Origin: Chloroflexota bacterium
GTDB lineage: Bacteria; Chloroflexota; Ktedonobacteria; Ktedonobacterales; JADMIN01
Reading direction: 5' to 3'
NCBI GenBank assembly: GCA_021814145.1
Contig: JAKAIY010000016.1
Location: 1-39,905 of the forward strand
DNA length: 39,905 nt
How positions within the stretch are numbered: position 1 is the stretch's first letter; every line of letters begins with the position of its first letter. Under the pieces are notes generated by a model. That model was not told the origin of the DNA, searched no databases, and saw only the letters and a program-made list of their open reading frames with translations. This document shows, one piece after another, positions 33,889-39,905 of the stretch. A program made the translations under genes and the position numbers.

Positions 33889-36234
33889 TCAGGCGGCGGG
33901 CTCCGGGATAGGGAACGCGAGCAGCTGCGCGCCGTTCCAGGCGTACGCCTGAAGGGTCGTGTCAGCGCCACCCAGCGCCAGCATCGTGAAGGTGGGCGTC
34001 ACGTCGCTGTAGACATACTGCCCGCTCAGCCCGGCCCCCGGCCCGCTGGTATTGGCGGTTAGCCGGATGATGCGGTGGACGCTGACATCCGCCAGCAGCA
34101 TCTGCGTAGGGTTGAGGGGATCATTGACCAGCGTGGAGCCCGCGCCGAAGGCCGCGCCCGCTACCGTCGCGGAGGATGGCGTCGCCCCCGCTGGCGCCGT
34201 CGGAACCGGCGTCGCCGCTGTGTAGTCTGTAGAGGGGGAGATGGTGACTGGCTGTGGGGCCAGCACGCTGACGGTCTGGAAGGTCTGCGTGGAGTCCAGT
34301 TGACCCAGGCTGCCATCGGCCAGTGACATGAAGAGCGAGCCTCCCGCCATCCGCATGGATGTTACCGCCTGTGGCGTGGAGATCACCTGTGGCGCGGGCG
34401 GCGTCCCCTTGGAGGGAATCTGGAAGCGCCAGACGCCCGTTGGCGTCGTGGCGCCCCCGGTGAAGGCGAGGTAGACCGTCGCGCCGCTCGCCACGAGCGC
34501 GCCGGGCGTCTCCGTCTTGACTGGCGGCGTGAGGACCGTTTGCAGCTTGACGCTGGGCAGGCTGCCAGCGGCCGCTGGCTGTGGCGCGATCTGCGCCACC
34601 ACATAGCCCTTGCTCGTCATCACCAGCGCGTCGAGGGCCGCGCCATTCGGGGCGATCGCGGTGATCGAGGTGATCCCCGCCAGCGGCAGCTGCTCGCAGG
34701 AAACATCGCCAGGCGTTGGGTTTCCCGTTGTATCCAGCGGAACGGCGATCTCGTAGAGCGCATTCCCGCTCAGGGCGTAGAGCAACTGGGCGCCGGCGAC
34801 GAGTGGCGGCTTGTCAGACGGGGCCGAGAGCGCGATCAGCGCGGACAGCGAGGACAGCTGCGTAGTCGTCGTGGTCGCCGCGTCGGGGCCCGCGCATGTC
34901 AGCGTGTACGTGTCGGCGTCATTCATCCCCAGATGCGTGATGCCCGCGGCGTCGTCGTAACGCTGAAGGGCGGACTGCACCGCCGACGCGAACTGCACAT
35001 CGAGGAAGGCTTGCGCCTCTGCGCGGAACGACGGGTCAAGCGCGGGATTGGCCATGTCAGCCAGCAGTGTGGCGCGCGCCTGCGCCAGCTCCCGCAGGGC
35101 GTCGGTGGGGTTCTGCGTTGTCGCCGCGCGGGCGGCGGTCTGCGCCTGGGTGAGCGCGGTCTGCGCGCGCTGATTCGCCTGGCGCTGCGCCGCCAGCGGA
35201 CCAAAGCCCGCATACCAGACGCTCACGCCGATCAGGACCAGCGCGGCGATTTCGAGAAGCCGCAGCGCGGTCACTCCTGGGCCGCTGCGCCGCGCGCGCT
35301 TCTTCGCGCGCTTTGTCGGCGTGGACAGCGCCTTGTCAGACGGAGCCTGCGCCGTGACCGTCTCGCGCAGGGCCGTGACCATAGCGTCAGCGGGAACAGG
35401 CAGCGGCTGCGTCTCGCCTTCCTCGATAGGCGTCGTCGCGTTGGGCGGCAGGGGGACTGGCTCCGTGACCTCGGGCGCTTCCAGCACATCCACCACGATG
35501 GCGGTGATATTGTCGGGGCCGCCATTCGCGTTGGCCATGTCAATCAGGTTGCGCGTCACCGTATCGGGCGAGGGCTGCGAGCTGACCTCCTGGTAGATCG
35601 CGGATTCCTCGACGTAGCCATGCAGGCCATCGCTGCAGAGCAGTATGCGGTCTCCGTCATGCAGCGTCTCAACGAAAAGGTCGGCGGTGATATTCGGCTG
35701 GGTGCCGAGGCTGCGCGTAATGACGTTACGGTGCGCGTGGATTCGCGCCTGCTCCTCGGAAAGGACCCCCCCGCGCACCTGCTCGGCCACCCAGGAGTGG
35801 TCCTGCGTGACCTGGCGCATCTTGCCGTCGCGCAGGATGTAGGCGCGGCTATCGCCGATGTTGACGATGTAGCCCCGGCCACCAGCGATCACCAGCGCGA
35901 CGCAGGTCGTACCCATCCCGCTGTACTCGACGGTCGCGCGCGCGGTGGAAAAGATCGCGTCGTTGGCTGATTTGACCGCCTGGGCGATAGAGGTAATGAC
36001 GTCATGCCCGCGCATCGTGTAGTACACGTCGTGGATAGTCTGGACGCCCAGGCCGGAGGCCACCTCTCCCGCGGCATGCCCGCCCATCCCGTCACAGACG
36101 GCGAACAGGGCGCCCTTTTCCTCTAACAGGTCCGGCTCAGGAGGGACGTGACAGGTAACATTGTCCTGATTCCGTTCACGCTTGCGTCCAATATCGGTCA
36201 GCGCGGCGGACGCCAGGCGGAGCTGCTTCGTCAA
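33889..36234 (-). CDS. PP2C-family Ser/Thr phosphatase with membrane anchor and extracytoplasmic domain
   Basis: About 781 residues. The cytosolic N-terminal 250 residues are a PP2C (PPM) phosphatase with metal residues in RNQDN, CDGMGGHAAGE, NIGDSRAYI, CSDGLHGY and GGPDNITAIV. A Pro/Thr-rich linker and a basic cluster (KRAKKRARR) precede one membrane helix (about 322-344). Outside lies a helical Ala/Gln-rich stretch and then some 350 residues of repeated beta-rich, Thr/Ala/Pro-rich segments that may form a propeller. Such phosphatases oppose Ser/Thr kinases in cell-envelope signalling, and the outer part probably senses or anchors. TTG at 36234 has GGGGGAG just upstream; GTG at 36273 is the alternative start. 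No partner kinase is in the window. Confidence 0.9.
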   Translation of the reverse strand: MTKQLRLASAALTDIGRKRERNQDNVTCHVPPEPDLLEEKGALFAVCDGMGGHAAGEVASGLGVQTIHDVYYTMRGHDVITSIAQAVKSANDAIFSTARATVEYSGMGTTCVALVIAGGRGYIVNIGDSRAYILRDGKMRQVTQDHSWVAEQVRGGVLSEEQARIHAHRNVITRSLGTQPNITADLFVETLHDGDRILLCSDGLHGYVEESAIYQEVSSQPSPDTVTRNLIDMANANGGPDNITAIVVDVLEAPEVTEPVPLPPNATTPIEEGETQPLPVPADAMVTALRETVTAQAPSDKALSTPTKRAKKRARRSGPGVTALRLLEIAALVLIGVSVWYAGFGPLAAQRQANQRAQTALTQAQTAARAATTQNPTDALRELAQARATLLADMANPALDPSFRAEAQAFLDVQFASAVQSALQRYDDAAGITHLGMNDADTYTLTCAGPDAATTTTTQLSSLSALIALSAPSDKPPLVAGAQLLYALSGNALYEIAVPLDTTGNPTPGDVSCEQLPLAGITSITAIAPNGAALDALVMTSKGYVVAQIAPQPAAAGSLPSVKLQTVLTPPVKTETPGALVASGATVYLAFTGGATTPTGVWRFQIPSKGTPPAPQVISTPQAVTSMRMAGGSLFMSLADGSLGQLDSTQTFQTVSVLAPQPVTISPSTDYTAATPVPTAPAGATPSSATVAGAAFGAGSTLVNDPLNPTQMLLADVSVHRIIRLTANTSGPGAGLSGQYVYSDVTPTFTMLALGGADTTLQAYAWNGAQLLAFPIPEPAA

Positions 36235-36638
36235 CGCTCTCCCCCTCGCCAGCGCGGGCGCGCCGTTCCCCACCCACCTGGGGTGAAGAGAAGTCTGACG
36301 CGCGCTCCAGCGTCATTATATGGTGTGAATGATGATTCGACTGAAGCGGAGTTTTTCAGCAATCGCGCACTACTATACACCCACTAGCCAGCTTGCGGCA
36401 ACGGGCGACCGGCTGGCGCGCTGGCGCCGCTCTCCGTTAATCCTCGACGCGCCAGGTCTTGCGAACAGGCGCAAAGGCTCTACTGGTACTAACGAGCAAG
36501 CGCGCCCCAAGGTATAGAATGACGTGAGACGTCCCGCCCTCGCGCGTGGACGCCGAATCAGTGGCCCGCGCCGTGGCGAGGGGCGTTCCGCTCCTGAAGC
36601 CGCCCGCGAGCCTCAGATTGCTTGCGGAAAGGAAGCTC
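36235..36638. other. Divergent intergenic region between the PP2C and Sua5 genes
   Basis: No gene is supported in these 404 bases. The left part carries the TATAAT of the PP2C gene. For the Sua5 direction two -10-like words exist, TATACA (36373-36378) behind a T-rich stretch and TAGAAT (36515-36520), neither with a good -35. The sequence 36330-36390 is AT-richer than its surroundings, as expected for a promoter zone. Confidence 0.45.
36315..36320 (-). promoter_or_regulatory. Putative promoter (-10) of the PP2C gene
   Basis: A perfect TATAAT on the minus strand, about 80 bases upstream of the chosen PP2C start. The region 17 bases further upstream (CAGTCG) is a poor -35, so confidence is moderate. 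Confidence 0.45.
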
Positions 36639-37757
36639 ATGATGACAGAGCGCCGGACGCTCGTGCTGACCGTTTCCCCAGAGGGCGAGCCAGCGGAGCG
36701 CGTCGCTCAGGCGGCGGCGCTGCTGCGCGCGGGTAAGCTGGTCGCTTTCCCCACCGAGACTGTCTATGGCCTGGGCGCTGACGCCACCAACGCGACAGCG
36801 GTTGAGGGCATCTTCACCGCCAAGCAGCGTCCGCACACCGACCCGCTCATTGTCCATATTCCTGACGCGGATGGGCTGAGCGGCGTCGCGCGCGACATCC
36901 CACCCATCGCGTGGGAACTGACCCGGCGCTTCTGGCCGGGCCCGCTGACGCTGGTCCTGCCGCATGCGAACCGGATTCCGACAGTGGTCACGGCGGGCGG
37001 CGATACGGTTGGCGTGCGCTCGCCGTCGCATCCGGTAGCGCAGGCGCTGTTGCGCGCGGCGGGCGTTCCCGTCGCCGCGCCGAGCGCGAACCGCTTCATG
37101 CGCACCAGCCCGACGACAGCGGCGCACGTGCTGGAGGACCTGGATGGGCGCATAGACTGCGTGCTGGATGGCGGGCCCTGTGGCGTCGGCGTCGAGAGCT
37201 CCGTGCTGGATTTGACGGTGACTCCGCCGCGCCTGTTGCGTCCCGGCGCGGTGACCCTGGAGCAGCTGCGCGCCATCCTGCCAGAGACGCTGGGGCCGGA
37301 CGAGCGCGGCGGGGAACGCGACACCCCGGGTAGCGTCAAGCGCGCGCCCGGGCAGATGCCGCGCCACTACGCGCCACGCGCGCGGCTGGTGGTCTTCGAC
37401 GCGACTGGCGCTGAGGGCGCCGAGGCGGTGCTGGCGGCGGCGGGCGCGGCGCTGGCGGCGGGCGTTCCCGTTGGCGCGCTGGTCCCTGATGAGGAGGCGC
37501 CCGCGCTGGAAAGGCTGGGGGTCGTCGTGGCGCGGCTCGGCCCGGTGGATAACCCAGCGGAGGCCGCGCGCAGACTCTACGCCGGTTTGCGCTGGCTGGA
37601 TGAGCGGGGCCGCGACCCGCTGCTGGCGCATACCTATCCCCGCGCTGGACTGGGGCTGGCGCTGTGTGACCGGCTGCGTCGCGCCGCGGGCGGACGGCTG
37701 ACGGCTCCAGGCGCCGCCGCGTGGATGGAAACGGGGACCGCGCGCGATGAAGCGTAA
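36639..37757 (+). CDS. sua5: L-threonylcarbamoyladenylate synthase (Sua5/YrdC type)
   Basis: Makes threonylcarbamoyl-AMP from threonine, bicarbonate and ATP for the t6A37 modification of ANN-decoding tRNAs. The 372-residue protein is the two-domain Sua5 form. The YrdC domain (about 15-215) has LVAFPTETVYGLGADA, the substrate Lys/Arg in KQRPHTDPL, RRFWPGPLTLVL, VGVRSPSHPVAQALL and VAAPSANRFMRTSPTTA. A linker (PGQMPRHYAPRARL) leads to the Sua5 C-terminal domain. The frame is open 31 codons upstream; the ATG after GGAAAGGAAGC is preferred, with a second ATG immediately following. Its 3' end overlaps the DUF402 gene by 11 bases, which points to coupled translation. Confidence 0.94.
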   Translation: MMTERRTLVLTVSPEGEPAERVAQAAALLRAGKLVAFPTETVYGLGADATNATAVEGIFTAKQRPHTDPLIVHIPDADGLSGVARDIPPIAWELTRRFWPGPLTLVLPHANRIPTVVTAGGDTVGVRSPSHPVAQALLRAAGVPVAAPSANRFMRTSPTTAAHVLEDLDGRIDCVLDGGPCGVGVESSVLDLTVTPPRLLRPGAVTLEQLRAILPETLGPDERGGERDTPGSVKRAPGQMPRHYAPRARLVVFDATGAEGAEAVLAAAGAALAAGVPVGALVPDEEAPALERLGVVVARLGPVDNPAEAARRLYAGLRWLDERGRDPLLAHTYPRAGLGLALCDRLRRAAGGRLTAPGAAAWMETGTARDEA

Positions 37758-38355
37758 GCTGGGGAGCCATCCTGGCTGGTGGCGTGTCCTCGCTCGCCGC
37801 TATACCGTCGCCCGCGCGGACGGCGCGCATGGCGGCTATGCGGGCGTCATCTCGCTCTATTCCTTTCAGCGTGTCGCCGAGCCGCTATGGAAGCCACTGG
37901 CCGGTCAGCCCGCGCTGCTGGCGGATGACGGCTTCGCCTGGCTCCAGTTCTACCCCGCCCACACAGGGATGATAGAGATGGAGGCGTATAGCGTCACGGC
38001 GATGATCGCGCCTGACGGGGCCATCGCGCAGTGGTATATAGACATCTGCGCGGGGATTGGCCTCACGCCGGAAGGCATTCCCTGGCACGATGACCTGTAT
38101 CTCGATCTGGTCACAACAGGCCGGGGCGATGTCGAAGTCCTGGACGAGCGTGAGCTTGATGAGGCGCTGGCGGCTGGAGCGATCACGCCTGAGGAGCATC
38201 AGGCAGCCTGGCGTGGGGTTCACATTCTGGCGCCACACGTGCGGCGAACGGCGTTGCCGGAGATGCGAGCCGTCCAGCGCGCCTTCACTGCCCTGCGCGC
38301 GCTGGAGCGGGGTGAGCGCCCCGCTGGCTTTGACCTCCTCTATCACTGTCCCTGA
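37747..38355 (+). CDS. DUF402 domain protein (FomD/nucleoside-diphosphatase-like)
   Basis: A 202-residue cytosolic protein. The middle part (MIAPDGAIAQWYIDICAGIG, then WHDDLYLDLVTTGRGDVEVLDERELDEAL) has the DUF402 pattern, whose acidic residues bind divalent metals. Characterised members hydrolyse nucleoside di- and triphosphates or, in FomD, a nucleotidyl phosphonate. The N terminus (MKRKLGSHPGWWRVLARRYTVARAD) is basic and aromatic and may contact nucleic acid or phosphate. Start codon and first codons lie inside the end of Sua5, so the two are a transcriptional and translational pair. The activity is inferred from the family. Confidence 0.85.
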   Translation: MKRKLGSHPGWWRVLARRYTVARADGAHGGYAGVISLYSFQRVAEPLWKPLAGQPALLADDGFAWLQFYPAHTGMIEMEAYSVTAMIAPDGAIAQWYIDICAGIGLTPEGIPWHDDLYLDLVTTGRGDVEVLDERELDEALAAGAITPEEHQAAWRGVHILAPHVRRTALPEMRAVQRAFTALRALERGERPAGFDLLYHCP

Positions 38356-38444
38356 TGGCTCGCGCGGGGCCGCGCTATCCAATAATGAGGCGCCCCATCC
38401 GGGCGTTAATAATGTTAGAATACGGAATGTTGTTCATTTATTGC

Positions 38445-38474
38445 GTCGCGGCGACAAACGACGCGCTTCGCGTC
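38445..38474 (+). promoter_or_regulatory. Two small hairpins in the leader of the PAS-GAF gene
   Basis: GTCGC-G-GCGAC (38445-38455) and GACGCG-CTT-CGCGTC (38460-38474) are adjacent dyads in the 153-base gap before the sensor gene, downstream of a -10-like TAGAAT (near 38416). They may be leader RNA structure or chance in GC-rich DNA. Low confidence. Confidence 0.25.
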
Positions 38475-38508
38475 CTGATATGACGCTCCTGGATTAGGCG
38501 CAGTCGCG

Positions 38509-39905
38509 ATGAAACCACCAACCGATTCAGGCGGCCCGCTCCGCCAGCCATATGACAGCGAGCCCGGCGCCGCCGCTCATCATGAGGATAGTGGAGGCTA
38601 CTTGCCGCTATCTTCCCAGCTGATTGACCTCGATTCGCTGGCCGCGCTGGCCAGCCAGATGAGTGACGGCGTCTGCCTGCTGAGCGCTGACGGCCATATC
38701 CAGTACGCCAACGTCGCGCTGCGGGCCATGCTGGGCCTCGCTGAGCCGGAAATCCTCGGCAGGCGGATTGGCGAGTTCCGCCAGATTATCAAGACCCTCC
38801 CGGATGGCGCGCATGGGGAAGTCCGCGCTGCGCCGTGGGCGGTCAGTGAGCGCGTCACGGTATGTGAATGGCGTCGCGGCGACGGCGGAGTCTTCGAGGC
38901 GCGCTGCGTCCTGACGCCGCTGGCGGATCGAGGCGAGCGCGGCGGCTCCATCCTGCTTATAACCCCCATCGCGCGTGTGGAGAGCGGCGCGGAACGGAGC
39001 GAAAACGTCCACCAGGCCCAGCGGGAGGAGCGCGCGCTGCTTGGGCGCTGGGTTGAGGTGATCGAGGCGGTCACTGACGTGACGCTCTCGCGCTTGCCCC
39101 CGACGGACATGATCGAGGCCATGCTCAAGCGCATCCAGCCGGCGCTGGACCTGGAAAACGCGGCGGTGTTCCTCATCAATGACGAGGGGTCCGCGCTGGT
39201 CGCGCGCGTGGTGGTGGGCGCGGGCTGCAACTTTGGCCGCGCCCTTCAGATGCCGCTGCGGGAGAAAATCATCAGCGGCGTGATGCGCTCACGCAAGCCT
39301 GTCGTCGTGAATGGCGCGAGCGAATTGATGCAAGAGAGCGGGCTTTTCCCAGAGTCCCTGCTAGAGAGCATGATAGTCCACTCGATGTTGCTGGCGCCGC
39401 TGATCGTGGAAGAGCGGACGATCGGGCTGCTCTATCTGGGCGCGCGCGAGCCGGACCATTTCACGGATGACGACATCCGGCTGGCGCGGCTGGCAGGCTC
39501 CCGGCTGGCGCTGGCGGTGGTGGGCGCCCGCATGCGCGAGGAGGCGGCGCGCTCGCAGTGGCGGATGATGACGCTGGCGGAGGCGAGCGAGACGCTGGTA
39601 GGCCCGCTGAATCACGAGCAAATCGCGGAGCGCCTGGTTTCGCTGGTGGCCCCTGCGCTCACCGACGCCTGCGCGCTGTATCTGGTGGAGGAGGATGGCG
39701 CTATCCGCCAGGCGGCGGTGAGCGGGCTGGCGGCGGAAGGCGCGCCCACCCAGGAGGCGGTGGCGCAAGCGCTCCAGCTGATGCCGCAGGAGTTGGAGCG
39801 CTTTGATCAGGCGCCGGACGAGCTGGCGCCTGAGATGAAGAAAGGGCGGAGGAAATCGGGATCGCCGCAGGTGGAACCTGTCACCGTGACCTGGGTTCCG
39901 GTGGA
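38509..39905 (+). CDS. PAS-GAF-GAF sensor protein, 3' end cut by the window
   Basis: The frame stays open from ATG at 38509 to the window end (465 complete codons, no stop seen). After a 38-residue polar leader comes a PAS domain (about 45-155: LASQMSDGVCLLSADGHIQYAN, LGRRIGEF, GVFEARCVLTPL). A GAF domain follows (about 195-345: ALDLENAAVFLINDEG, MPLREKIISGVMRS, LLAPLIVEERTIGLLYLG), then a connecting helix and the start of a second GAF domain (TDACALYLVEEDG). The missing C terminus probably carries a histidine kinase, SpoIIE-type phosphatase or cyclase domain, as is common in Chloroflexota; which one cannot be known here. No membrane helix is seen. A possible ribosome binding site is AGGCG nine bases upstream. 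Confidence 0.85.
   Translation, partial: MKPPTDSGGPLRQPYDSEPGAAAHHEDSGGYLPLSSQLIDLDSLAALASQMSDGVCLLSADGHIQYANVALRAMLGLAEPEILGRRIGEFRQIIKTLPDGAHGEVRAAPWAVSERVTVCEWRRGDGGVFEARCVLTPLADRGERGGSILLITPIARVESGAERSENVHQAQREERALLGRWVEVIEAVTDVTLSRLPPTDMIEAMLKRIQPALDLENAAVFLINDEGSALVARVVVGAGCNFGRALQMPLREKIISGVMRSRKPVVVNGASELMQESGLFPESLLESMIVHSMLLAPLIVEERTIGLLYLGAREPDHFTDDDIRLARLAGSRLALAVVGARMREEAARSQWRMMTLAEASETLVGPLNHEQIAERLVSLVAPALTDACALYLVEEDGAIRQAAVSGLAAEGAPTQEAVAQALQLMPQELERFDQAPDELAPEMKKGRRKSGSPQVEPVTVTWVPV

Overview
This is a GC-rich chromosomal window with 33 protein-coding genes I support (one cut by the right edge), one decayed gene and one possible gene remnant. I see no rRNA, tRNA or CRISPR array and no integrase or transposase. 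The housekeeping set (gap-pgk-tpiA, pyrG, aspS, Sua5) mixed with GAF/PAS sensor proteins, a PP2C phosphatase with an exported sensor-like half, a DUF1015 protein and an ABC-2/two-component cluster suggests Chloroflexota, perhaps Ktedonobacteria. That placement is inference from gene content only.

Layout. Positions 43-3264 (minus): glycolytic operon gap-pgk-tpiA. 3713-6322 (plus): M1 aminopeptidase. 6357-12724 (minus): a QueA-like protein coupled to an SDR-VOC fusion, then a NarL-type response regulator and GAF histidine kinase, preceded by a YxlE/YxlF/YxlG-like ABC module. 12905-14733 (minus): an AT-richer two-gene island (uncharacterised protein plus XRE-ImmA/IrrE protease) with its own near-consensus promoter, bracketed by two related palindromes. 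15308-16783 (minus): FAD-linked oxidase. 17134-21404 (plus): metallo-beta-lactamase-fold protein, CTP synthase, acyltransferase-3 protein. 21460-23901 (minus): restriction-modification operon of C5-cytosine methyltransferase, HNH endonuclease and a Mig-type mismatch glycosylase. 24079-28617 (minus): GNAT, MarC, FAD amine-oxidase-like protein, double zinc ribbon, DUF1015. 28940-31790 (plus): OsmC and a tandem array of DinD-type units (one decayed, one chimeric with a compensated double frameshift, one intact). 31857-36234 (minus): aspS and the PP2C phosphatase. 36639-39905 (plus): Sua5, a DUF402 protein and a truncated PAS-GAF-GAF sensor.

Three regions deserve attention. The restriction-modification operon carries a glycosylase that probably repairs the T:G mismatches created when its own 5-methylcytosines deaminate; one of its four iron-sulfur ligands appears changed from Cys to His. 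The IrrE island is a compact module of the kind predicted to act in stress response, toxin-antitoxin or defence; its first gene is unknown to me. The DinD array shows duplication, domain exchange and decay of a DNA-damage gene, each unit repeating the same promoter block and stop-codon hairpin.
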